In this document: in pieces, positions 33,365-42,237 of the stretch
How positions within the stretch are numbered: position 1 is the stretch's first letter
Layout: each line of letters begins with the position of its first letter
DNA from: CAZWHE01 sp964633825
GTDB lineage: Bacteria; Planctomycetota; B15-G4; CAYZWU01
Length of the DNA stretch: 64,000 nucleotides
Assembly (NCBI GenBank): GCA_964633825.1
Contig: CAZWHE010000002.1
Location: 1-64,000, forward strand
Direction: 5' to 3'
Made by a program: the position numbers and the translations under genes
The notes under the pieces: model-generated
Database searches by the model: none
Seen by the model: the letters and a program-made list of their open reading frames with translations, nothing else
Told to the model about the DNA's origin: nothing

Positions 33365-34714
33365 TTAATTCGACGTGCCGGCAACCGTCTCCTCCCCGTT
33401 CGCCAGGATTTCTTTGAAAGTTTGAAACACCGTTTCCCTCGAAGACGCGATGATCTCTTTCATGCGGAGGCTTGCTTCTTTCCGGTTTTCATAACAGGAC
33501 ATCACCTTCTCGAGAGCGGATTCCGAATCGAGGCGGCGCGCATCGACCACCATGTCGCCCAGGCCGATCAAGTTGAAAACACCGGCGAACTTCTTGCTGT
33601 ACGCCACCCCGACGGTCGGAATTCCCTGGGACAGCGCCGCGATGCACGAATGCATGCGCGACCCGATAAAGAAATCGCAAAGGCCGATGATCCCTTTCAT
33701 GCCGCATTGATCATGTTTTTCCATCACGAGATGGACCCTGTTCTCGAGGCCGTCCGGAAGAGATTCGAGAGCGCTTCTGCAGGCATCGGGATCGCTGTTG
33801 ATGTTTCCGGGCGGGCCGAAGGTGTGGGGAACGAGAAGGACATCGCCCGGGCTCTTTTCGAGCACCCTCTTCAGGAGGAGGGAGATGAAATCCCTGTAAT
33901 CGAGCTCGAGATCGAACATGTTGTCCTTCGAATACCCGCCGTTGTACATGAGGCCGTTGACATTGATTCCGATCACGGGCTTTTCGCCGCCGCGGCTTAC
34001 GGGAGGGTGGATGTCGATCTTGTCGGGAAGGACGGATTCGAGCGTGAACGCCACGTCGGGACAGAATCGAATGTTTTTCCGGGAGGAATGCTTCCCCAGA
34101 AGCTTTGTGACGATTTCGGCGCTTTCCCTGTCGCGGGAGATGATGCGGGCGGAGCGTTTCAGGATGAACCGCGCAACCGCCCTTGCGACAAACGATTTGT
34201 ACGGGCCGTAAGTCTGGGGAAGAAGGACGAGATCTTTTTTCAAGACGAGGGCGGTCACGGCCGGCATGGAGCCGACGATAAAGCGCCTCAGCCCGTAGAT
34301 ATCGCTGAAGCTGTCGCCGCCGTTGATGTCGCCGACGAAATCAGCGGCAGCGAGCGTTCCGATCCACCTGTTCCTTCGGGCGACCCACTTTCGGAAAGCC
34401 CTGAAGGGGAGGGCGCGGCAGGCGCAGGCGAGCAGAAAGATCACGACGAGGTGCTCGTGGATTTTCGACCGCGGGCTGAGCCTGTAGTTCACGACATCGA
34501 CCGATATTGTCCCGCCCCTTGTGCGGAGCTCCTGGGGCCGGGAGCTCCTGTTTCCAATGAGCAGGCAGATGTTCGATTCCGGCCTGGAGCGGAGGACGAG
34601 CTTGATCAATGACGCCGCCAGGGCGGACACGCCCATGTTTCCCGTGTCGAGCGAAGCCCCCAGGAGGCAGACAGCGCCTCTTCGGGCAGCGGAGCTTTCG
34701 ACATTCCCGTTCAT
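33365..34714 (-). CDS. Polysaccharide pyruvyl transferase family protein
   Basis: 449 residues. The N-terminus (CLLGASLDTGNMGVSALAAS) and the C-terminal GSRMHSCIAALSQGIPTVGVAYSKKF match the PS_pyruv_trans family, which uses a GT-B-like fold to transfer pyruvate from phosphoenolpyruvate to form ketals on sugars. The same fold is used by CsaB-type cell-wall anchors. The next gene downstream, four bases away, encodes the iron-sulfur FrhB-family protein, a pairing seen in other exopolysaccharide loci. The first gene of this minus-strand operon is the acyltransferase at 35302. Confidence 0.88.
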   Translation of the reverse strand: MNGNVESSAARRGAVCLLGASLDTGNMGVSALAASLIKLVLRSRPESNICLLIGNRSSRPQELRTRGGTISVDVVNYRLSPRSKIHEHLVVIFLLACACRALPFRAFRKWVARRNRWIGTLAAADFVGDINGGDSFSDIYGLRRFIVGSMPAVTALVLKKDLVLLPQTYGPYKSFVARAVARFILKRSARIISRDRESAEIVTKLLGKHSSRKNIRFCPDVAFTLESVLPDKIDIHPPVSRGGEKPVIGINVNGLMYNGGYSKDNMFDLELDYRDFISLLLKRVLEKSPGDVLLVPHTFGPPGNINSDPDACRSALESLPDGLENRVHLVMEKHDQCGMKGIIGLCDFFIGSRMHSCIAALSQGIPTVGVAYSKKFAGVFNLIGLGDMVVDARRLDSESALEKVMSCYENRKEASLRMKEIIASSRETVFQTFKEILANGEETVAGTSN

Positions 34715-34717
34715 TGG

Positions 34718-35302
34718 CTATTCCCGGTGGAACTGAAAAGCTTTCGACATGTCCCGGGCGGGATTGCCGAGCATGAAGGCGTTGTCGGGAACATCCTTGG
34801 TGACGACCGAGCCCGGCCCGATGACAACATTATCGCCGATCGTGATCCCCGACAGGATGATCGCGCCCGTGCTCACCCAGACATTGTTCTTGATGACCGT
34901 TTTCTTGTACTCGCCCCTGTCGTACCCGAAGACGGCGTGCCTCGGACCGAGAATGCTCACATGCGGCCCCGTGGAAAAGTGATCGCCGATCTCGAGCGGT
35001 CCCATGAGGATGTTGTGAAGCCCGAAGAGGCAGTTGTTTCCAGCGGTGATGTCGCCGTTCTTGGCGTTCCAAACGTTGAACTCTTCGATAAAAACATTGT
35101 CGCCCACGCGGGCGGAGAAAGGCTCTTTCCTGGAAAGCCTGAAACGATGCCCGATATCAACGAACCTGCCGCGCTTCAAATACTTGAACCGATAGTACCT
35201 GCGCGTCACCATAAAAACGGTTTTCTTGATCATTCCCCTGACGAAGTTATTGGTGACAAAAGGGAGTTTCGGGCCGGTCGGCGGATTGAAGAGTTCTGCC
35301 AT
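34718..35302 (-). CDS. Left-handed beta-helix O-acyltransferase
   Basis: 194 residues. Hexapeptide repeats (DITAGNNCLFGLHNILMG, EIGDHFSTGPHVSILGP, VIKNNVWVSTGAIILSG, ITIGDNVVIGPGSVV) and the C-terminal MLGNPARDMSKA are typical of WcaF/maltose-acetyltransferase-like enzymes. It probably acetylates a sugar hydroxyl of the polymer. The first 50 residues are basic and may contact membrane or polymer. It is the first gene of a three-gene minus-strand operon with 4-nt spacings. Confidence 0.87.
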   Translation of the reverse strand: MAELFNPPTGPKLPFVTNNFVRGMIKKTVFMVTRRYYRFKYLKRGRFVDIGHRFRLSRKEPFSARVGDNVFIEEFNVWNAKNGDITAGNNCLFGLHNILMGPLEIGDHFSTGPHVSILGPRHAVFGYDRGEYKKTVIKNNVWVSTGAIILSGITIGDNVVIGPGSVVTKDVPDNAFMLGNPARDMSKAFQFHRE

Positions 35303-35436
35303 TGCCCTTTCCTCATTCGTTCAGAAACGGAACAACAAAACAGAGGATTCGCAACGATTCAGGCAGCACCGGAAGCGATCAACGTCGTCCATGATGTGAT
35401 GAATATTCCAACGCCGCCAAGAGAGTATAGCAGCGG

Positions 35437-35464
35437 TTGACATTTGGCAATAAACATTTATATC
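35437..35464 (+). promoter_or_regulatory. Sigma-70-type promoter before the acyl-AMP ligase
   Basis: A perfect -35 TTGACA (35437-35442), a 16-nt spacer and TATATC (35459-35464), 25 nt before the ATG at 35490. The 187-nt intergenic space is shared with the divergent acyltransferase gene. Confidence 0.6.
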
Positions 35465-35489
35465 AGTAGCGGAAGTTGAAAGGCAAACT

Positions 35490-37034
35490 ATGATCATTTG
35501 CGACTATCTCACGAGATCGTGCGAAAGAGACCCCTCAAAGATCTCGGTTTCGTCCGAATCGGAAAGCATCGACTACGCCGCGCTTCTGAGCCGCGCGCGA
35601 AGATTTTCATGCGCCGCCAGGGCCGCCGGGCTCCGACAAGGAGACCGGGTCGTTCTCTTCACCGACAACTCCGTGGGATACGTTGTCTCCTATTTCGGCG
35701 TGCTCCTCGCCGGGGGCGTGGTCGTGGGACAGTCGACGGCCAACAAAGAGCGGCACCTCAAGAACATCATCAACCACTGCGAGGCCGCCGGCGTCGTCAC
35801 CTCGGGCCGGAGCATACGAACACTCCACAACGTGGCTGCCGAGTGTCCGTCCTTGAAATTCCTGTTCTACGACGGATCGTTTCCCAGGGAAACGGTTTTC
35901 CAAGGAATGACCTGCCGGGAACTGGGCGACATCTACGGCGGCCGGTATGACGACGGGTTCCGGACGACAACAAGCCCGGACGATCTGGCCCAGATCATAT
36001 ACACGTCCGGAACGACGGGAAATCCCAAGGGAGTCATGCTCTCCCACAAAAACCTCCGCGCCAACACGGAATCGATCATCGAATACCTGAAGCTCACCCC
36101 CGACGACCGCGCCATGGTCGTCATGCCTTTTTACTATTCCTACGGAAACAGCCTCCTTCTCACACACATCGCCTGCTCGGGGAGCCTGGTCATCGACAAC
36201 CGCTTCGCCTTCCCGCGAAAGATACTCGAGCGCATGGCCGAGGAAGAAGCGACCGGTTTCGCCGGCGTTCCCTCGACCTTCGCCATCCTCCTGCACAAGG
36301 CCGGGCTGGGCGGGTTCGGCCTCCCCTCTCTCCGGTACGTGACCCAGGCGGGGGGCGCCATGTCCCCGGCCCTGACCAAGGAGCTGAGGGACGCCGTCCC
36401 GGGCGCCGACATCTACATCATGTACGGCCAGACCGAAGCCTCGGCGCGCCTGTCCTACCTCGAACCGGAGAGGCTGGCGGACAAACTGGGCACCATCGGC
36501 AAGGCCATTCCGGGAGTGACCCTCGACGTGAAAAACGAAAAGGGCGCCCCCGTCGTTCCGGGAGAGGCCGGCGAGATCGTCGCCCGGGGCGACAACATCA
36601 TGATGGGCTACTGGAAAAATCCGCGGGAGACTCAAAAAGTGATCAGGGAAGACGGCCTCCACACGGGCGATCTCGCCACCGTCGACGACGAGGGATTCAT
36701 ATACATCGTGTCGAGAAAGTCGGACATGATCAAATCGGGCGCCCACAGGATCAGCCCAAAGGAAATAGAAGAAGTGATCATGGAGGACGATCGGGTCCAC
36801 GAAGTCGCCGTCGTGGGCGAGCCCGACCCCGTGATGGGCGAAACCATCGTCGCCCTCGTTGTTTCGAAGGCAGGCGCCCGGCTGGACGCCAACGACCTCT
36901 CCCGGCTCTGCAACAGGCACTTGCCCCTTTACAAGATGCCGAAAAGGATCGAGTTCAAAAAAGAGCTCCCCAAGACGGCTTCGGGCAAGATCAAGAGGGA
37001 CCTCCTGCGCAGAGAGTTGAACCTATCTTCCTAA
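35490..37034 (+). CDS. Acyl-AMP ligase (AMP-dependent synthetase/ligase family)
   Basis: 514 residues of the ANL superfamily. The AMP-binding P-loop YTSGTTGNPKGVMLSHKN is at about residues 172-189, with A5 motif MYGQTEASAR, A7 motif LHTGDLATVDDEGF and the A10 lysine in PKTASGKIKRDLL. It activates a carboxylic acid as an acyl-adenylate and passes it to CoA or a carrier protein. The acyl carrier protein at 28147 is an obvious candidate partner. Related ligases occur in exosortase-associated exopolysaccharide loci. The acid substrate cannot be predicted here. Confidence 0.9.
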   Translation: MIICDYLTRSCERDPSKISVSSESESIDYAALLSRARRFSCAARAAGLRQGDRVVLFTDNSVGYVVSYFGVLLAGGVVVGQSTANKERHLKNIINHCEAAGVVTSGRSIRTLHNVAAECPSLKFLFYDGSFPRETVFQGMTCRELGDIYGGRYDDGFRTTTSPDDLAQIIYTSGTTGNPKGVMLSHKNLRANTESIIEYLKLTPDDRAMVVMPFYYSYGNSLLLTHIACSGSLVIDNRFAFPRKILERMAEEEATGFAGVPSTFAILLHKAGLGGFGLPSLRYVTQAGGAMSPALTKELRDAVPGADIYIMYGQTEASARLSYLEPERLADKLGTIGKAIPGVTLDVKNEKGAPVVPGEAGEIVARGDNIMMGYWKNPRETQKVIREDGLHTGDLATVDDEGFIYIVSRKSDMIKSGAHRISPKEIEEVIMEDDRVHEVAVVGEPDPVMGETIVALVVSKAGARLDANDLSRLCNRHLPLYKMPKRIEFKKELPKTASGKIKRDLLRRELNLSS

Positions 37035-37057
37035 CCCGGTTATTTAGAGGATTGACA

Positions 37058-38017
37058 ATGGAATTTTCCAAAGACTCACTCAAACTGGATTGCGAACAAG
37101 AAGTCGGCCGCCTCGTCACGCAGATGAGAGAGAGCGTCCGCGCGTTCAAGCGCGGGGGAGCCGTCATCGGGATCTCGGGCGGCATCGACTCCAGCGTGGT
37201 GCTGGCCCTGTCGGCCCGCGCCTTCGGCCCGGAGAAGGTCATCGGGATCTCCATGCCCGAAAAGGAGACGTCCACTGTCTCGTCCCCGCTGGCCGAAGAG
37301 CTCTCCCGCAGGTTCGAAACGACCTACATCGTGGAAGACATCACGCCCACCCTGGAAGGAGCCGGCACCTATCGAAAGAGGGACGACGCGATCCGTGAGC
37401 TGATTCCGAGCTACGGACCGGGCTGGACGTGCAAGATCGTGCTGCCCCAGAACCTTCTCGAAAAGGGCGGGCTGAACATCTTTTCCGTTGTCGTCGAATC
37501 GCCCGACGGTGAGAGCATCTCGAAGAGGCTCTCTCCCAAGAGCTACCTCCAGATCGTGGCCGCGTCGAATTACAAGCAGCGCACGAGGATGATGACCCTC
37601 TACTACCACGCCGAGAAGAATAACTATGCCGTGATCGGCACGGGGAACAAGAACGAGCACGACCAGGGGTTCTTCGTCAAGTACGGCGACGGCGGCGCCG
37701 ACATCAAGCCGATCGCCCGCTATTTCAAGACCCAGGTCTACCAGCTCGGCGAATACCTCGGCGTCACCGAGGAGATACTGAAGAGAACGCCCACGACGGA
37801 CACCTATTCGGCCGAGGTCACCCAGGAGGAGTTTTTTTTCCGCCTCGACTTCGAGAAGCTCGACCTGATCTGGTACGCCTTGGATAAGGAAATCCCCGCG
37901 GAAAAAACGGCCGACGTGCTGGGCCTGACGGCCGAGCAGGTCGAGAGGGTTCAGAACGACATCATCCAGAAAAAGCGGACCACCGAATATCTCAGGGCGA
38001 ACCCCGTCGAGCTCTAA
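37058..38017 (+). CDS. NAD synthase homologue (NadE family)
   Basis: 319 residues. The ATP-pyrophosphatase motif SGGIDSS is at residues 40-46, and NadE-type GTGNKNEHDQGFFVKYGDGG and KTQVYQLGEYLGV are present. It uses ATP and ammonia to amidate a carboxylate; canonical NadE makes NAD from nicotinic acid adenine dinucleotide. There is no glutaminase domain, so it would use free ammonia. It starts 23 nt after the acyl-AMP ligase stop, so the two are likely co-transcribed. That neighbour raises the chance that it amidates a different acid in polymer synthesis, but a simple NadE role is not excluded. Confidence 0.87.
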   Translation: MEFSKDSLKLDCEQEVGRLVTQMRESVRAFKRGGAVIGISGGIDSSVVLALSARAFGPEKVIGISMPEKETSTVSSPLAEELSRRFETTYIVEDITPTLEGAGTYRKRDDAIRELIPSYGPGWTCKIVLPQNLLEKGGLNIFSVVVESPDGESISKRLSPKSYLQIVAASNYKQRTRMMTLYYHAEKNNYAVIGTGNKNEHDQGFFVKYGDGGADIKPIARYFKTQVYQLGEYLGVTEEILKRTPTTDTYSAEVTQEEFFFRLDFEKLDLIWYALDKEIPAEKTADVLGLTAEQVERVQNDIIQKKRTTEYLRANPVEL

Positions 38018-38026
38018 CGGCCGATT

Positions 38027-38914
38027 TTATGAACCGCGCCCCCTTCCCCACAGGCGCTTCAGCCATTGAACGGCGTTTCTCCGCTGTTGTTTCTTCAAAG
38101 CTTTTCTGAATTCCGGGGATTCCGTCTCTTCGCCCCCGGCCAGGGCGCGAAAATATCCCTTCAACATATAATAGCCGATCCTCGGGCTCCTGTTGAACAC
38201 GACCTGCTTCGCCGCGTGGAGCAGGAAATGCCAGAAGTACCCGCCCATGTAGCGACTCGTGTTCCCGTACTTGAGCCCCGCTTTTTTCAGGCCCTCCCCC
38301 TCGGCCCGGCCCGTGGGCTTCAGATGGATGATCTTCAGGGAGTCGATCTGGCCTGTTTTCCATCCCTTCATGCCTGCCCGGATCGTGTCGACCCCGTCCC
38401 AGCCCGACCGGCTGATGAGACCTCCGATCTCTTCGAAGCACTTCTTCCTGTAGAACTTGCACGCACCGCTCACAAAACCCTCGGGAACGATCACCTCCTT
38501 GAGCGGCCCCGAATCCCTTATCCTCTCGAACCGCGTTCCCCCCGTGACGCCGAGCTCGGGATCGTCGCGGAAGGCTTTGCAGATCCTTTCGATCGTGTCG
38601 TCGGGAAACTCCAGGTCACCGTCGAACTTGGACACGATGTCGTACTCGAGATCGCCGATCTCGGCGAGCCCCCTGTTGAACGACTCGATCACGCCCTCGG
38701 CCGGTTTCCGGCATCCCCTGTCGGGAAGAGAGACATATTCCACGAAAGAACGGCCGGCCGTTCCCTCCTGGACGATCCTTCCCGTTTCGTCGGTGCTCCC
38801 GTCGTCAACGACGATCCACTTGACGGGCTTGTGCGTCTGCCCGACCATGCATCGAACGGTCGTTCCGATGTGGCGCCCCTCGTTTCTGACGGGAGTTATG
38901 ATGACGACTCGCAT
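38027..38914 (-). CDS. Family 2 glycosyltransferase
   Basis: 295 residues. GT-A fold: VVIITPVRNEGRHIGTTVR at the start, VVDDGSTDETGRIV, KFDGDLEFPDDTIE with the metal-binding acidic pair, and GWDGVDTIRAGMKG. It is convergent with the NAD-synthase homologue and ends nine bases from it. The ATG at 38914 begins directly at the conserved core; a TTG six codons upstream is possible, and neither has a strong ribosome site. It probably adds a sugar to the exopolysaccharide repeat, although it is transcribed alone. Confidence 0.88.
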   Translation of the reverse strand: MRVVIITPVRNEGRHIGTTVRCMVGQTHKPVKWIVVDDGSTDETGRIVQEGTAGRSFVEYVSLPDRGCRKPAEGVIESFNRGLAEIGDLEYDIVSKFDGDLEFPDDTIERICKAFRDDPELGVTGGTRFERIRDSGPLKEVIVPEGFVSGACKFYRKKCFEEIGGLISRSGWDGVDTIRAGMKGWKTGQIDSLKIIHLKPTGRAEGEGLKKAGLKYGNTSRYMGGYFWHFLLHAAKQVVFNRSPRIGYYMLKGYFRALAGGEETESPEFRKALKKQQRRNAVQWLKRLWGRGRGS

Positions 38915-39042
38915 TCCCGTATTTTCGCCCAAAGTCCGCGGCTGACTGAAAGAAATATTCTACCGGGATAGAGAGACCGCGGGAAGAGGGGTCGGCCTCG
39001 AGCGGGACTGCTCCGGCCGGGACAATAATATGTTATATTTAT

Positions 39043-39071
39043 TTGCATTGTTGCTTTGTTTGCATTACACT
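39043..39071 (+). promoter_or_regulatory. Candidate promoter in the 38915-39176 gap
   Basis: TTGCAT (39043-39048), 17 nt, TACACT (39066-39071) in an AT-rich patch about 105 nt before the ATG at 39177. The rest of this 262-nt gap shows no gene. Confidence 0.25.
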
Positions 39072-39176
39072 CTTTAATTGCCTTCGCCCGAAACCGGGAC
39101 ACGGAAAGCCTGTTAATAACATCATCATGCCTAAACAAAACAGACATTCCCAGATCTCGAAAGGAGGCCGTTTTCC

Positions 39177-40847
39177 ATGAAACAAATTACCGCAATCCTG
39201 TTGTGCCTGTCCTTTCTTTTCCTGACAGCTTCCGCACAGCCGGACCAATCCCGACAGCCCGGCCGCCAGCCGATCCGCGTGGTCTATGTCAACCACGTGG
39301 AAGTGGAGAGCGTCATCGACAATATCGGCCCTCTGGTCAATGGAACGACCTACACCGCCACGCCTTCCCGCTACGCCTACACACAGGGCCAGATCGACTG
39401 GGAGATCGCTCGGACCGAATCGGTCGGCGCCGTGATCTCCTTTCACATGAGCGGGGCGTTCGCCGAGATGGCCGATCTGATGGGCCACAAACCGGTCTGG
39501 AGCTTCCGCCTCGACCGGGGCCACACCGTGGGCGTTCACACACACAAGTTTCTGCGCGCCGGACCCCGCCTCTGGACCTATGAAACCAACGCCGCTCAGC
39601 CGGAGATCAACCAGCACTGGCAGGACAACTATGATCTGGCCGGCAGCCTCGTCGGGACTTCGAACCTCTGGGTGGGCGAATCGCACTACTTTAGTCAAAC
39701 CATGTGGACCCTGCTCGGTTACAGTCTCAAAACGACCGAGGCCATGGCCCTCCTCCCCGCAGACCAGCACATTGTCTGGCTTGTGGAACGCGATCAGCAG
39801 GGCACTGTCACCTACCCTCATTTCCCCCAGATCGGCCAGGCTGGCTGGCACGGACCCGTGGGCAGCCAGATCTACTTTGATCTGCGCACTCCCCAGCTCA
39901 AAAAGGAGTTCCTCATGCTCCTCATGGAATGGCTGGAACGGGAGAGGCTCGGCCTGGAGCCCCAGGTCTGGGCCTGGGGATGGTGCAATCACGGCGGCCA
40001 TAGCACGGAGTTCTACGCCGCCGAAATCGAGGAGATGCTTAACTGGCTGGAGAGCGAATTCATCGACAGAACATCGCCGCGGGGAAACACGATCGCTCTG
40101 TTCGCCGGCGACCACGGCCTCAAGGACGCCTACGAGGATTATGAACAGGCCGGCGGACAGCCTCTTCCGTCGCCCCAGACAAATGTGAACGACCAGTTCC
40201 CGTACATGGCCGAAGCCCTGGCCGATGCCGGCGTCACCGTCGACCTGACGGGCGATCTCGGTCTGCCCGGCGTCCGTCTCTTCGAGATGGAGCGGGACTC
40301 GGCAGACAACCCGCCCGCCGGAGACCCGCCCCGCCTCTATCTCGTCTTTCGGGAGAACGACGGAAGCGATCCCATCGACCTCGGACCCATTCTCGCGAGC
40401 CAGGGCATCTACGGCCCCTTCGCCCGCTCGTACGACGTGGTCAACGGCGGCTGGAGCACGGCGCGCGTCGACGATCTCATCATCGGTTCGGCACCGCTCG
40501 TCGTGGAACCGATGCCGGGCCTCGAGGTGTCGCCTCTTCAGCTCGGGCAGCCGGCCTTCTTCAGGGCGACCAACGGCGAGCCGGGCGGCACGGTGCACTT
40601 CATATACAGCCTCGCCGGCCCCGGCTCCACCTGGGTGCCCCAGCTCGACGATTTCGTCGACCTCGCCTCGCCCCTCTACAATCCGGGAAGCGCTTTTGTC
40701 GATGCCCAGGGAGAAGCCATTCTCAGCCGGAACGTTCCCCCCGGCGCGCCGCTGATCGATGTTTCGTTCCAATCGATCCAGCTCACTGCGGACGGTTTGA
40801 AAAAGTCAAATGTTGTGACCGCTTCGGTCACAAGGGAGTCCCCATGA
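39177..40847 (+). CDS. Secreted protein of unknown function, possibly deacetylase-like fold
   Basis: 556 residues. Signal peptide about 1-20 (ITAILLCLSFLFLTASA). The N-terminal half has VVYVNHVEVESV and HTVGVHTHKF, which recall the NHxE and GxHTH features of polysaccharide-deacetylase-like (NodB) folds, but the match is weak. ALFAGDHGLKDAYEDY follows. The last 110 residues form a beta-rich domain (GSAFVDAQGEAILSRNVPP) like those closing the proteins at 3643 and 40844. The ATG at 39177 follows AGGAGG. The stop overlaps the next ATG (ATGA), so the two secreted proteins are made together. Confidence 0.72.
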   Translation: MKQITAILLCLSFLFLTASAQPDQSRQPGRQPIRVVYVNHVEVESVIDNIGPLVNGTTYTATPSRYAYTQGQIDWEIARTESVGAVISFHMSGAFAEMADLMGHKPVWSFRLDRGHTVGVHTHKFLRAGPRLWTYETNAAQPEINQHWQDNYDLAGSLVGTSNLWVGESHYFSQTMWTLLGYSLKTTEAMALLPADQHIVWLVERDQQGTVTYPHFPQIGQAGWHGPVGSQIYFDLRTPQLKKEFLMLLMEWLERERLGLEPQVWAWGWCNHGGHSTEFYAAEIEEMLNWLESEFIDRTSPRGNTIALFAGDHGLKDAYEDYEQAGGQPLPSPQTNVNDQFPYMAEALADAGVTVDLTGDLGLPGVRLFEMERDSADNPPAGDPPRLYLVFRENDGSDPIDLGPILASQGIYGPFARSYDVVNGGWSTARVDDLIIGSAPLVVEPMPGLEVSPLQLGQPAFFRATNGEPGGTVHFIYSLAGPGSTWVPQLDDFVDLASPLYNPGSAFVDAQGEAILSRNVPPGAPLIDVSFQSIQLTADGLKKSNVVTASVTRESP

Positions 40848-42070
40848 TTGCGATCCTCATCCCTCTGATTCTGGCATTTCCCCAATGGGAGCCGGGAACC
40901 AACCTCGGCCCGAACATCAACACGGCCGGCACGGAAAAAGCGTCGGACATCTCGGCCGACGGCCAAACCCTCTATTTCAGCAGCCAGACCCTGTCGGGCG
41001 ACATCAACATCTACATGTCCACCTGGACCGGCGCCGAATGGAGCACCCCTGTCGACCTCGGCCCCCCGGTCAACTCCATCCACAACGACTGGGGGCCTTC
41101 GATCTCCGGAGACGGCATGACGCTTTACTTCGGTTCCGACCGGCCGGGAGGGTACGGCAGTTACGACATCTATTCCAGCACCAACGCGGGCGGCGTCTGG
41201 CAGACGCCGGTCAACCTCGGGCCCTCCATCAACACGAGCGAGGGCGAGCTCGGCCAGGACATCCGCCCCGACGGCGCGGTCCTCTTCTTCGCCCGGGGCT
41301 GGCCGCCCCAGGGAGGATCTTCTGACGAAAACATTTACTGGTCCGAATACACCGGGGGCTCGTGGACACAGGCGCAGCCCTGGGAACAGAACACGTCCGA
41401 GATCGAAGACAACCCCAACATCTCCGACGACGGCACGCTGCTCTATTTCTCGGCCCGCTATACGAGCGGCGGCTACGGCGATTTCGACATTTACGTGTCG
41501 CGCTATGAAAACGGCCGTTGGCAGACGCCGATCAACCTCGGGCCCGGCATCAACACGGAGCATCACGACGCCAATCCCTCGGTCACGACGGACGGGCGGC
41601 AGCTTCACTATACGAGCAAGGACCCGTCGGGCTACGGCTACTTCGACCTCTACGTCTCCGACAAATCGGACGAGGTGGGCGAATACGGCTCGGGTCTGGC
41701 CGGAAGCGGCGGGTTCGTTCCGCGGCTCGAGGCCGACACGCCCGTGATCGGCGGCGCCTTCCAGCTCTCACTGCTCGACGGCCTGGGCGGCGCAGCGGGC
41801 CGGCTGCTCGCTTCGCGGGCTGCGGACAGCCAGCCCTTCGGAGGCGGGACGCTCCTCGTGGACACGGCGCAGCTCACGCACAACGTGCCTCTTCATCTCG
41901 ACGGAACACCCGGCGCGCCCGGAGCGGGCACGGAGACCCTGTCGACCCGGATTCCGTCCAATCCCCTGCTCTACGGGACCGAATATTACCTCCAGGCGAT
42001 TCTGTTCGACGGGGGGGCGGTGGGCGGATATTCCATGACGGCCGGCACCAAGCTGATCCTGACCTACTGA
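40844..42070 (+). CDS. Secreted PD40/TolB-like beta-propeller protein
   Basis: 408 residues. A very short N-terminal hydrophobic segment (MIAILIPLILAF) precedes about five PD40 blades with the recurring pattern NLGPNINT, DGQTLYFSS and YDIYSST. The C-terminal 130 residues form the same type of beta domain as in the proteins at 3643 and 39177 (SNPLLYGTEYYLQAILFDGG). PD40 propellers usually bind proteins or sugars. The signal peptide is shorter than usual, so export is likely but not certain. Translation is coupled to the upstream gene through ATGA. Confidence 0.83.
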   Translation: MIAILIPLILAFPQWEPGTNLGPNINTAGTEKASDISADGQTLYFSSQTLSGDINIYMSTWTGAEWSTPVDLGPPVNSIHNDWGPSISGDGMTLYFGSDRPGGYGSYDIYSSTNAGGVWQTPVNLGPSINTSEGELGQDIRPDGAVLFFARGWPPQGGSSDENIYWSEYTGGSWTQAQPWEQNTSEIEDNPNISDDGTLLYFSARYTSGGYGDFDIYVSRYENGRWQTPINLGPGINTEHHDANPSVTTDGRQLHYTSKDPSGYGYFDLYVSDKSDEVGEYGSGLAGSGGFVPRLEADTPVIGGAFQLSLLDGLGGAAGRLLASRAADSQPFGGGTLLVDTAQLTHNVPLHLDGTPGAPGAGTETLSTRIPSNPLLYGTEYYLQAILFDGGAVGGYSMTAGTKLILTY

Positions 42071-42237
42071 TTAGCCGCCTTCATGCACCCGCACCATACA
42101 CCTTTCCGGGTTCCGGTGCAGGAGAGAAAAGGGGTTCCCCGAATTCGGCATTAATGCTAACATCCCCTTGAATATCCTTTTTACAGGGCTATTCATACCT
42201 TCGCGTCTTTTCGATCCGAGAAATGAGATAAATCGCA

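Noticed and set aside
26208..38017. PEP-CTERM/exosortase system
   Set aside because: No exosortase gene and no PEP-CTERM tail were seen, although some cluster genes resemble those of such systems.
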